From the NCBI GenBank assembly GCA_933226995.1, contig CAKOFP010000194.1:1-5918 (forward strand): a stretch of DNA of 5,918 nucleotides, in the 5' to 3' direction. Made by a program: the position numbers and the translations under genes. Shown here piece by piece: positions 1 to 5,837 of this stretch (its first letter is position 1; each line of letters starts with the position of its first letter). Under the pieces are notes generated by a model, which saw only the letters and a program-made list of their open reading frames with translations, was not told where the DNA came from and did not search any database. The DNA is from Candidatus Nitrosopolaris rasttigaisensis. GTDB taxonomy: Archaea; Thermoproteota; Nitrososphaeria; Nitrososphaerales; Nitrososphaeraceae.

Positions 1-567
1 ACTATCGGTTGCATAGCAATTATTTTCTTTTAGCCGCTCCTTGATACGACTGTCTATCATTTTTGACAAAGCTCTAAGACTTAAAAAATGACTACCTTCC
101 CAAAAGAGTTTATTACATTTTTTACATTGGAAAAATTGTGAATGCCGGTTGATAATGTTGAAAGGGATTTTTCCTTTAGCCTCCGCATGCGATATCTCAG
201 ACAATAATCCGTTACACATAGAGCATCGAGAACTGAGGTCCATGTAAGGTCCTAGCATCATCCCAAAACTGAAAAATGTTTGTGCAATATTTTCCAAGTC
301 ATCCGAACCGTTGAGCAACACCCCCTGTACTCTAGCTTTCATAATTTTCCTATACATCTCCTCGTCGCAAGTTAAAATGACTCTATTCTGCTGGATTCCG
401 GCTCCTATTATCTCATCATCTGGGCTGTCTGCGATATACAACGTGTCAAAACCAAAAAAACGTAATTTTCGAGCGACACTTCCTAGCATCGCATCGACCA
501 GGAAGGCCGGTTTTGATTTAACTAATGACTTCCTCGCCCCTACATTCTTCGCAAGTAAAGGTTCCAT
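1..567 (-). CDS. Mut7-C family PIN-like RNase with zinc ribbon, partial (C-terminus beyond the left edge)
   Basis: An uninterrupted minus-strand frame of 189 codons enters the window's left edge with no stop, so the gene is cut off. The protein matches the Mut7-C RNase family (DUF82): a PIN-like nuclease fold followed by a zinc ribbon. Visible landmarks are FLVDAMLG (residues 22-29, with the probable metal-binding Asp25), ARKLRFFGFDT (32-42), an SPDDEII segment (48-54), the second acidic motif ILTCDEEM (64-71, Asp68), and two cysteine pairs, C115-C118 and C148-C151, the latter followed by the typical K-L-F-W-E-G-S-H stretch (153-160). The family usually has LTRD at the second acidic motif; here the Arg is Cys67. 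The ATG at 565-567 is chosen because no other standard start precedes the conserved Asp25; the next ATG lies inside FLVDAML. This start gives about 20 extra N-terminal residues and a 50-bp overlap with the CBS gene upstream. No Shine-Dalgarno sequence is visible. The family assignment is strong; the RNA target is unknown. Confidence 0.85.
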   Translation of the reverse strand, partial: MEPLLAKNVGARKSLVKSKPAFLVDAMLGSVARKLRFFGFDTLYIADSPDDEIIGAGIQQNRVILTCDEEMYRKIMKARVQGVLLNGSDDLENIAQTFFSFGMMLGPYMDLSSRCSMCNGLLSEISHAEAKGKIPFNIINRHSQFFQCKKCNKLFWEGSHFLSLRALSKMIDSRIKERLKENNCYATDS

Positions 568-1147
568 CAGCAAATTGCAAAAGATCAGACCATTCCCCGC
601 ATTCGTCGCAATATCCAGAAACAGAACCAGCAGAGCGGCCAGTCTCCCCCCTGACAATTGCCGCTTTCTCAGAAATTACATCGACGAGCTCTGGGGTAAC
701 AGCAATTACGTCTGACGCTGAAATAATGCCAACAAGTCTGTTCTTATAAACTACGCCCAACCGTTTGATATTATGTTGTCGTAGCATTCGAGCAGCTTCG
801 GTGACGCCCTCTTCCCCTTCTATGGAGTGGAGTTTTTGCATGATATCTGAAACCTTTACGGTACTTGGTTTGACGTCCTTAACCACAGCATTTGAAACGA
901 TATCCCAGTCGCTAACAATTCCGACTGGATTTTCTCCTTCCATTATTATAATACTACCAACCTTTTGATCTTTCATCTTTAAAGCAACATCGTTAACTGT
1001 ATCTGTAAGAGCGGCTGAAACCACTGGACTGTTCATGATATCTCTAACAAGTACTCTTGTCGTCATGTTAGCGTCTCGATGTTGTCTAGCTAGCTCTTTC
1101 TTTACCACGACAGTGAATTCATTTCTAGCTTTAATTACTTTGCTCAT
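518..1147 (-). CDS. Tandem CBS-domain protein with C-terminal zinc knuckle
   Basis: Soluble protein of 209 residues (ATG at 1145-1147; a GTG at 1148-1150 directly before it could also serve). After a basic N-terminal helix of about 30 residues come two CBS domains. In GTG-start numbering they span about 36-89 (VRDIM at 35-39, GIVSDWDIV at 77-85) and about 98-152 (VSDIM at 100-104, GIISASDVI at 141-149). Each ends in the S-x-x-D signature that contacts the ribose of bound adenine nucleotides in this family. The C-terminus has CDEC (181-184) and CEEC (200-203), which probably bind one zinc ion. Such pairs usually bind AMP, ATP or S-adenosylmethionine and act as sensors, but the ligand and partner cannot be read from the sequence. 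The gene starts inside the end of the NFACT gene, and its own end overlaps the Mut7-C gene. The codons for the second zinc knuckle lie within that overlap. A shorter form starting at Met29 is possible. Confidence 0.88.
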   Translation of the reverse strand: MSKVIKARNEFTVVVKKELARQHRDANMTTRVLVRDIMNSPVVSAALTDTVNDVALKMKDQKVGSIIIMEGENPVGIVSDWDIVSNAVVKDVKPSTVKVSDIMQKLHSIEGEEGVTEAARMLRQHNIKRLGVVYKNRLVGIISASDVIAVTPELVDVISEKAAIVRGETGRSAGSVSGYCDECGEWSDLLQFADGTFTCEECRGEEVIS

Positions 1148-3179
1148 CACTTCTCAGCTTTGCCAGCGAGCTCTTTTCCCCTTCCCCTTTTTCAGTCAGA
1201 AAAATTTTTGAATGTCCAGTTGGAATTGCCCTAATAAAATCACCAATATTAATTGATTTAGTGAAATCTGCCAGCTGAGCATTCGTATCATCTTTGGCAT
1301 TTGTGCTTGTATAGGCTGCCTTGACTAGATCTGTCTTAATTTTTTTTGCTACGCTGTTCGGATCCATCCCCCCAGGCAATAATTGCGAATAAACTACCGA
1401 TCGTTTCTTTATAGCATTGGTAGGTCCGCAAGCAAGAACATAGTGCGAAAATGACCGTATAAGTCCGACTGCTAGCTTTATTTCGATACCCTTTATGTAA
1501 TTACGCCTACCCTCAATTACGAACGAACCTCTCGGAAGAAATTGTCCTGTCGGAGCACCTCTCTTTATTTGACTAGGTTCAACCCAATACGCATCGGCGC
1601 TGAACAATCCATCTTTCCAAGCTCGGCTGAATGAGACCGTTGCCTGTGCTACCTCCATGCGACTAGCACTTATTTCGCTAACTTGCTTTGCGTCCTTAAG
1701 GATAAAGAATGGTGAACCATGTACCTCAGCATGAAATACGATGTCTTCTTCTGTCAAATGCTTTCGAATGATGGCCGAGTTTGATGATGCGTCCCTTCCG
1801 CCAATTGCAAGCAAACCTTCGCTCGTAACAAACCACCTGTAACGCTCATACCATTCTTTAGCGATTTGCTCTTTAATAGCGATCTTGTCCTGGATTGCGG
1901 TCGTTTGGTTTCTCAAATTACCAAGTTGAGTGTGAAGTTTTGCCTTTGCGTCCTCAATAGATAAACAGCCTCTTTCCAACTCTTTAGCCCTTCCAAATAA
2001 AAGAGAGGATATTTTTGCCAAGCTCGAATCTGCTGTCGGAACACGTTCACCGAGCACTTCAAGATATTTTCTTCCCTTGTCTATAACAATAAGCGCAGAG
2101 TTGGCACCAAGGAGTTCTTTCATTGAATCATCATCGAAAGTATTATTAATTCCCTCGGAGATTGCCATCAAATCAGTAGCAATCTTCCTGATGACGGTGG
2201 CCTTCGAAATAACTTCCTCCTTTGCTTTGTTCTGTTCTGCTAGGTCATGCTGTAGAATTGCTATTCTTTTATCAATATCAGTAGTTTTCGAATTGCTATG
2301 TCGCTCCGTTATCTCGTTGGCTAGAACTTCATCTACTGCTTCCATGTAGGAGTGGGCTGTTCTCATCCTCGTCGTCAGTATCGGCTTCAAGGATGGAACG
2401 TTCGTGGTTGGAATAGCAACCGCATCTCGTGCTTTTCCCTCGTCATCTAGAATGACAAGTGCTTCGTGACTTCCTGTACTGATATCTGCAACAAGCTCCT
2501 TGGTAACTGTATAAATTCTAGACATGTCATCATCTGAAAGTTGGCCAATGTTTAGAGCAGAAATACCAGCCCTCCTAACTATTTCTTCCACAAATTTTTT
2601 TGGAATTGAAATATTTCTGCCTAACCACCGCAAAACGTCTAGGCCTTTTGCATCTGTTCTATCACGCATAATTTTTAGCTGTTCGACGGTGATATCCAAT
2701 ACATCAGCCCCGCGAGTTGGGGGAGAAAAATATTGGTGTCCCTTCTTCAGAACTCTGTGTCTAACTTGAATAGGATTTAGAATAGCGAGAATCTGCATCT
2801 TTTCATCACACAATATAATATTTCCAACACCGAAAAGTTCGACCACAATTATTCTTGATTTACCGTCAAAATGCCTAAACCTTATTGTGATAATGCGCTC
2901 ACTACCAGATTGTTGGATAGCTTCGATCTTGGCTCTTTCGACCTCAGCTCTGATGATACTAATAATGTCACTCTCCTCTACCTGTTTGAACTTGAACCTT
3001 GTAAGCCATATGCCTCGAACAGATAACATTAGCGTAATATCGGGCTCTGTAGAGTGATGCATCCGGAAAAGAAAAGAATCTCTTGTCACCGCAACGATAT
3101 TACTTACATAATACTCTGAAGTGATCTTTGAATTAATCTCGCTGATGAGATATCTCAGTTCGATGCCTGATAGCTCCAT
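1131..3179 (-). CDS. rqcH: NFACT family protein, archaeal RqcH/Rqc2 homologue (ribosome quality control)
   Basis: Protein of 682 residues, a normal length for archaeal NFACT proteins. Bacterial RqcH and eukaryotic Rqc2/NEMF bind stalled 60S/50S-peptidyl-tRNA complexes and direct C-terminal tailing of the nascent chain; the archaeal role is inferred by homology. The N-terminal NFACT-N domain starts at MELSGIELRYL. In ATG numbering, a helical, charged segment with coiled-coil character covers about 300-345 and 395-445. The NFACT-R (DUF814) domain covers about 445-575: YRWFVTSEGLLAIGGRDASS (447-466), FHAEVHGSPFFILK (482-495), SFSRAWKDG (516-524) and LPRGSFVIEGRRNYI (548-562). The C-terminus has the family's FIRAIPTG (648-655). 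The frame also opens nine codons earlier at a TTG (3204-3206), but that codon lies in the TATA-like element, so the ATG at 3177-3179 is preferred. It is the first gene of the minus-strand operon. Residue 94 is Glu (S-E-R-I), where Asp-Arg is expected in characterised relatives. Confidence 0.92.
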   Translation of the reverse strand: MELSGIELRYLISEINSKITSEYYVSNIVAVTRDSFLFRMHHSTEPDITLMLSVRGIWLTRFKFKQVEESDIISIIRAEVERAKIEAIQQSGSERIITIRFRHFDGKSRIIVVELFGVGNIILCDEKMQILAILNPIQVRHRVLKKGHQYFSPPTRGADVLDITVEQLKIMRDRTDAKGLDVLRWLGRNISIPKKFVEEIVRRAGISALNIGQLSDDDMSRIYTVTKELVADISTGSHEALVILDDEGKARDAVAIPTTNVPSLKPILTTRMRTAHSYMEAVDEVLANEITERHSNSKTTDIDKRIAILQHDLAEQNKAKEEVISKATVIRKIATDLMAISEGINNTFDDDSMKELLGANSALIVIDKGRKYLEVLGERVPTADSSLAKISSLLFGRAKELERGCLSIEDAKAKLHTQLGNLRNQTTAIQDKIAIKEQIAKEWYERYRWFVTSEGLLAIGGRDASSNSAIIRKHLTEEDIVFHAEVHGSPFFILKDAKQVSEISASRMEVAQATVSFSRAWKDGLFSADAYWVEPSQIKRGAPTGQFLPRGSFVIEGRRNYIKGIEIKLAVGLIRSFSHYVLACGPTNAIKKRSVVYSQLLPGGMDPNSVAKKIKTDLVKAAYTSTNAKDDTNAQLADFTKSINIGDFIRAIPTGHSKIFLTEKGEGEKSSLAKLRSDEQSN

Positions 3180-3204
3180 AACAATGGATAGTGGGATCTT
3201 CCAC

Positions 3205-3213
3205 AAATATTAA
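3205..3213 (-). promoter_or_regulatory. TATA-like promoter element for the rqcH operon
   Basis: On the minus strand the bases read TTAATATTT, centred 30 bases before the ATG at 3179. With archaeal spacing of about 26 bases from TATA centre to transcription start, the transcript would begin only a few bases before that ATG. A leaderless or nearly leaderless mRNA fits the absence of a Shine-Dalgarno sequence. It also argues against the TTG start at 3206, which would not be transcribed. Confidence 0.5.
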
Positions 3214-3278
3214 CCAAAATACATTGCGGATACACGTTTCGCACGTGCTGACGATAAACCGCAAGGAATTAAACCTAG

Positions 3279-3307
3279 TATAAATTAATGACAAAAGTAA
3301 TATAATT
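3279..3307 (+). promoter_or_regulatory. Two TATA-like elements upstream of the EMC6-like gene
   Basis: TATAAATT at 3279-3286 and ATATAATT at 3300-3307 are both good archaeal TATA candidates. The second is centred about 29 bases before the ATG at 3333 and would give an almost leaderless transcript. The first would start transcription near 3308, giving a leader of about 25 bases. Which is used cannot be decided from sequence; they may be alternative promoters. Confidence 0.5.
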
Positions 3308-3332
3308 GGATCCTCTTGACAGAGTTTTTTAC

Positions 3333-3608
3333 ATGAGAGCCATTCTTGGATTGATCGGTGGTATATTTACAGGTTTTGCCATTGCACCTGGTACTGGTCA
3401 AGGCGCCGCAATTGGGACGGTGATATTGATAGGGCTACTATTCTACATTATCTCGTATCAAGTCGCAAAGCGTATGGCTAAGAATATCGCAAAGCCACAG
3501 AGACGCAAGTTGGCTACCAACGGAATATTTCCGTTTATTTTCATGCTAATTATGTTTATGATTGCAGTTTATACTGGATTGCATCAGAACATGCCACTGT
3601 TAAAATAG
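3333..3608 (+). CDS. Small three-helix membrane protein, EMC6-like
   Basis: Protein of 91 residues with three likely membrane segments at about 2-19, 25-44 and 64-83. A positively charged loop (KRMAKNIAKPQRRK, 46-59) lies between the second and third. The arrangement resembles EMC6 of the eukaryotic ER membrane complex and its archaeal relatives: a short glycine-rich first hairpin (LIGGIFTG, 7-14), an LLFYIISY-type second helix, a basic loop, and a third helix that starts after L-A-T-N-G. If so, it would take part in membrane-protein insertion. The assignment rests on remembered family shape, not on an alignment. The ATG at 3333 is preferred; a TTG at 3306 would add nine residues (MDPLDRVFY) and overlaps the proximal TATA-like element. 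cbiT follows after 18 bp, so the two may be co-transcribed even though no functional link to cobalamin is obvious. Confidence 0.72.
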   Translation: MRAILGLIGGIFTGFAIAPGTGQGAAIGTVILIGLLFYIISYQVAKRMAKNIAKPQRRKLATNGIFPFIFMLIMFMIAVYTGLHQNMPLLK

Positions 3609-3626
3609 ACGGTGTTCCAAAATAAC

Positions 3627-4223
3627 ATGAATCCAATGCTTTGGACTTACCGCACTGGTGGGATTCCTGATGAATTATTTGAAAGGTCTGAGGAAGTTCC
3701 AATTACAAAGGAGGAGATACGAGCGCTCGTAATTAGTAAGTTACGTTTGAAAGAGGATTCCTGCGCGATTGATGTGGGATGCGGGAGCGGAAGTATTACC
3801 GTAGAGCTTTGTTTGCAAGCCCGAGGAGGCACAGTATATGCCATTGATTTCGACAAAACTGCGATTGAACTAACTAAAAGGAATCTCTTTAAGTTTGGGG
3901 TGAAAGCCGAGTTAATCTTGTCCTCTGCTCAGGATATTTTGCCAACCATACCACAGGCCGACGCTGTTATAATTGGCGGGAGTTCAGGGGACACGGCCCG
4001 AGTTATTCGTTTGGGCATAGACCGATTGAAGAATGGAGGTAGAATAGTAATCGATACCATTCTAGTCGAAACATTGTATGATGCAATCAGCACAATTAAT
4101 GAAACCCAGCTTTGCGAAGTCGATATTACACAGGCCACAATTGCCAAGGCTAAGAAAATAACAAGTGGTACGATGATGGTTGCACGAAATCCGATAACGA
4201 TAATTTCTGCCACAAAGCCATGA
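3627..4223 (+). CDS. cbiT: Cobalt-precorrin-6B C15-methyltransferase (decarboxylating), CbiT
   Basis: Soluble Rossmann-fold S-adenosylmethionine-dependent methyltransferase of 198 residues. CbiT methylates C15 of cobalt-precorrin-6B and removes the C12 acetate carboxyl, giving cobalt-precorrin-7, in the anaerobic corrin pathway. In ATG numbering the landmarks are WTYRTGGIPDELFER (6-20), VPITKEEIRAL (24-34), the SAM-binding glycine loop IDVGCGSGSITVE (48-60), the acidic end of strand 2, AIDFD (72-76), IGGSSG (116-121, usually IGGSGG in the family), and the C-terminal VARNPITIISA (185-195). Length is normal for a free-standing CbiT. Possible starts are GTG 3612, ATG 3627 and ATG 3636; ATG 3627 is chosen because GGTG at 3611-3614, complementary to the 16S 3' end, lies 12 bases upstream. 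ATG 3636 would fit the usual family N-terminus equally well. The CbiE partner that methylates C5 is not fused here. Confidence 0.9.
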   Translation: MNPMLWTYRTGGIPDELFERSEEVPITKEEIRALVISKLRLKEDSCAIDVGCGSGSITVELCLQARGGTVYAIDFDKTAIELTKRNLFKFGVKAELILSSAQDILPTIPQADAVIIGGSSGDTARVIRLGIDRLKNGGRIVIDTILVETLYDAISTINETQLCEVDITQATIAKAKKITSGTMMVARNPITIISATKP

Positions 4224-4229
4224 ATCAGA

Positions 4230-4239
4230 TTATATATTA
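4230..4239 (+). promoter_or_regulatory. Distal TATA-like element upstream of cbiL
   Basis: TTATATATTA begins seven bases after the cbiT stop codon and is one of the best TATA matches in the window. Transcription would start near 4260, giving a leader of about 80 bases before cbiL, with the inverted repeat of 4265-4282 at its 5' end. It is predicted from sequence alone. Confidence 0.45.
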
Positions 4240-4264
4240 GTGTAATATCAAAGCCAAATCGAGA

Positions 4265-4282
4265 AAGAGTTTGCTAACTCTT
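4265..4282 (+). repeat. Perfect 7-bp inverted repeat (hairpin or operator)
   Basis: AAGAGTT, the 4-base loop TGCT, then AACTCTT: seven complementary pairs without mismatch. As RNA it would be a short hairpin, although A-U pairs make up most of it. It is not followed by a uridine run, so a bacterial-type terminator is unlikely. As DNA it could be an operator for a dimeric regulator just downstream of the distal promoter. Confidence 0.55.
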
Positions 4283-4298
4283 GCTATTAGTTGAAAAT

Positions 4299-4316
4299 AG
4301 GAGAAAGGGAATGTAA
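4299..4316 (+). promoter_or_regulatory. Shine-Dalgarno followed by an AUG-UAA start-stop
   Basis: AGGAG at 4299-4303 is followed seven bases later by ATG at 4311-4313 and immediately by TAA at 4314-4316. The spacing is ideal for ribosome binding, yet no amino acid would be added after Met. In a transcript from the distal promoter this could hold ribosomes 27 bases before cbiL. It may also be chance in an AG-rich stretch. Confidence 0.3.
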
Positions 4317-4320
4317 ATAA
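4312..4320 (+). promoter_or_regulatory. Proximal TATA-like element for cbiL
   Basis: TGTAAATAA is centred about 27 bases before the ATG of cbiL at 4343, the spacing expected for a leaderless archaeal transcript. No Shine-Dalgarno sequence lies directly before that ATG, which fits leaderless initiation. It overlaps the AUG-UAA pair described separately. Confidence 0.45.
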
Positions 4321-4342
4321 TCCGGTTAGAGAGATTGTATGC

Positions 4343-5074
4343 ATGAAGCTATTCTGCGTAGGTTGCGGACCCGGCGATCCAGAGCTGCTTACTGTCAAGG
4401 CCGTAGATATAATTAAAGCTGCAGAGGTAATTTTTGCACCCACCGCCAGAGATGGCAAGCCGAGTATCGCCCTCTCGGTAGTAGAAAGGCATTTAAAAAA
4501 ATCAGCTAGAACCGTTAGCCTCGTATTTCCAATGACTAAAGAGAGAGAATCTTTGAGGGCCTATTGGAAGAGAAATGCTCTAGAGATAGCTGACGCAGTG
4601 AGATCAGAAAAAAAAGTGGTATACTTAACTGTAGGTGACCCAGCATTGTATAGTACATGGATTTACATTCACAGGGAATTAGTTTGCAATCACGAAGATA
4701 TCGAAATTGAAATCGTGCCTGGTGTTACATCGATATTTGCATTTGCCGCACAAGCAAAGATGAGTCTTGCTGAAGGTGACGAAACTGTTGCGATAATTCC
4801 TGCTTGCTATGATCTAAATAGAATCAAAAAAGTTGCGAATTGTTGCGATACACTTATCTTCCTTAAGGACGGCAGATATTTTGACAGTGTAATTGAAATG
4901 CTTTCTGAAGCAGGGTTTGGAGATGATTCAGCTATAGCTATTGCCCAGGACATATCCGTGGAAGGAGAGATCTTGAAAATGAACAAACTACGCGATATGG
5001 TGGGGACTAAAGGTCCCACTGAAAAATATTTTTCGATAATGGTCGCAAAAAAGAAGAACCATGATAGAAAGTAA
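4343..5074 (+). CDS. cbiL: Cobalt-precorrin-2 C20-methyltransferase, CbiL
   Basis: Soluble class III tetrapyrrole methyltransferase of 243 residues, a normal length for CbiL/CobI. It transfers a methyl group from S-adenosylmethionine to C20 of cobalt-precorrin-2, an early step of corrin ring building. The signatures, in order, are the N-terminal GCGPGDPELLTVKA (7-20), the SAM-binding TVGDPALYSTW (96-106), where GDP-x-L-YST separates C20 methyltransferases from other family members, VPGVTSIFAFAA (125-136), and the C-terminal strand YFSIMVAKK (229-237). Although CobI of the aerobic route is homologous, the neighbouring cbiT and cbiF and the archaeal setting favour a cobalt-containing substrate. 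It starts at the first in-frame ATG after the promoter-like gap, and its last 14 bases overlap cbiF, implying coupled translation. Adjacent cysteines at 167-168 are of no known significance. Confidence 0.93.
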   Translation: MKLFCVGCGPGDPELLTVKAVDIIKAAEVIFAPTARDGKPSIALSVVERHLKKSARTVSLVFPMTKERESLRAYWKRNALEIADAVRSEKKVVYLTVGDPALYSTWIYIHRELVCNHEDIEIEIVPGVTSIFAFAAQAKMSLAEGDETVAIIPACYDLNRIKKVANCCDTLIFLKDGRYFDSVIEMLSEAGFGDDSAIAIAQDISVEGEILKMNKLRDMVGTKGPTEKYFSIMVAKKKNHDRK

Positions 5075-5837
5075 TACAGTTTATTTTGTAGGATCTGGCC
5101 CCGGCGACCCATCCCTCATTACACTTAAGGCCAAGGAATTGCTAGAACGAGCGGACGTTATAGTTTATTCTGGCTCGCTCTTGAATCCCAAGATCTTAGA
5201 AGATAAAAAAAGAGATGCAGTGCTTCATGATGCGGCTCTTATTGATAGAGAGAAAATTTATGAGATATTAAGAGATTCCACAAAAAAAGGAAACCTAGCT
5301 ATACGATTTCATGATGGAGATCCAAGCCTTTTTAGCGCCATTAGAGAACAGATTGACAAGTTAGAGCAAGACGGAATTCAATGTAAAGTAGTTCCCGGAA
5401 TTACTGCCATACTTGGTGCAGCGGCTGTTATGAACCTAGAATTGACCTTACCTGGTAATACACAAACGCTAATAATAACACGAGCAGAATCAAGAACGTC
5501 AGTACCTCCAAGAGAAAGGATTTCAGAACTGGCTAAACATGGCGCTACAATGGCGCTATATCTGAGCGTTCACCTGATAGCTGTAGTAGTTCAGGAGATT
5601 ATGAAGAGTGGCGCTTACACGAAAGACACACCTGCAGCTATTGTTTATCGAGCAACTTGGGATGACGAAAAAATAATTAAGGGAACACTAGGTGACATTG
5701 TGAAGAAGACACACGATGCTAAGATAATTAAAACTGCTGTTATTATAGTCGGAGATGTGATAGCCCCCAAGAAATATGAATTTTCAAAAGTTTATGATGC
5801 AGGTTTCACACATGGTTACAGAAGGGCCACGAAATAA
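5061..5837 (+). CDS. cbiF: Cobalt-precorrin-4 C11-methyltransferase, CbiF (CobM family)
   Basis: Soluble class III tetrapyrrole methyltransferase of 258 residues, full length. CbiF methylates C11 of cobalt-precorrin-4 to give cobalt-precorrin-5A; the substrate is then opened by CbiG. The landmarks are VYFVGSGPGDPSLITLKA (7-24), VIVYSGSLLNP (33-43), FHDGDPSLFSAI (83-94), VPGITAILGAAA (111-122), the CbiF/CobM-specific ELTLPGNTQTLIITRAE (127-143), YRATWDDEKIIKGTL (196-210) and VIIVGDVI (227-234). The family usually has H-T-G-D-P at the second motif; here the Thr is Asp85, which may be a lineage feature. The start ATG lies inside the end of cbiL, with only an A-rich AAGAAG stretch before it as a weak ribosome site. 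The N-terminus repeats the CbiL GPGDP motif, as expected of related methyltransferases. The assignment to C11 and not C17 (CbiH) rests on the LTLPG and YRA-W motifs. Confidence 0.94.
   Translation: MIESNTVYFVGSGPGDPSLITLKAKELLERADVIVYSGSLLNPKILEDKKRDAVLHDAALIDREKIYEILRDSTKKGNLAIRFHDGDPSLFSAIREQIDKLEQDGIQCKVVPGITAILGAAAVMNLELTLPGNTQTLIITRAESRTSVPPRERISELAKHGATMALYLSVHLIAVVVQEIMKSGAYTKDTPAAIVYRATWDDEKIIKGTLGDIVKKTHDAKIIKTAVIIVGDVIAPKKYEFSKVYDAGFTHGYRRATK

Larger units (their letters stand above)
3180..3332. other. Divergent intergenic region between rqcH and the EMC6-like gene
   Basis: This 153-bp gap separates two divergently transcribed units. It contains TATA-like elements pointing left (3205-3213) and right (3279-3286 and 3300-3307), plus the perfect 8-bp palindrome GCACGTGC at 3241-3248 near its midpoint. 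I see no convincing small gene or RNA here. A protein bound at the palindrome could in principle affect both directions, but nothing in the sequence proves this. Confidence 0.6.
4224..4342 (+). other. cbiT-cbiL intergenic region with candidate leader
   Basis: This 119-bp gap is unusually long for genes of one pathway on one strand. It holds a distal TATA-like element, a perfect inverted repeat, an AGGAG motif, an AUG-UAA pair and a proximal TATA-like element, each described separately. I see no cobalamin riboswitch core and no protein-coding frame of note. Confidence 0.6.

Noticed and set aside
311..715. Plus-strand open frame of 134 codons
   Set aside because: It lies antisense to the Mut7-C and CBS genes, is rich in Ser, Pro and Arg, and shows no family motif; it mirrors real coding sequence.
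2077..2769. Plus-strand open frames inside the NFACT gene
   Set aside because: The opposite strand encodes a well-conserved NFACT protein across the whole stretch; these frames have no recognisable motif or promoter.
3180..3206. TTG start that would add nine residues to RqcH
   Set aside because: The TTG falls in the TATA-like element, and the family N-terminus begins at MELSGIEL.
4265..4282. Intrinsic terminator after cbiT
   Set aside because: The stem is short and A-T rich and is not followed by a T-run, so termination by this hairpin is unlikely.
4224..4342. Cobalamin riboswitch before cbiL
   Set aside because: The gap is too short and lacks a recognisable B12-box; only a 7-bp hairpin is present.
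4237..5112. Minus-strand open frames across cbiL
   Set aside because: They are antisense to clear CbiL coding sequence and have no family features.
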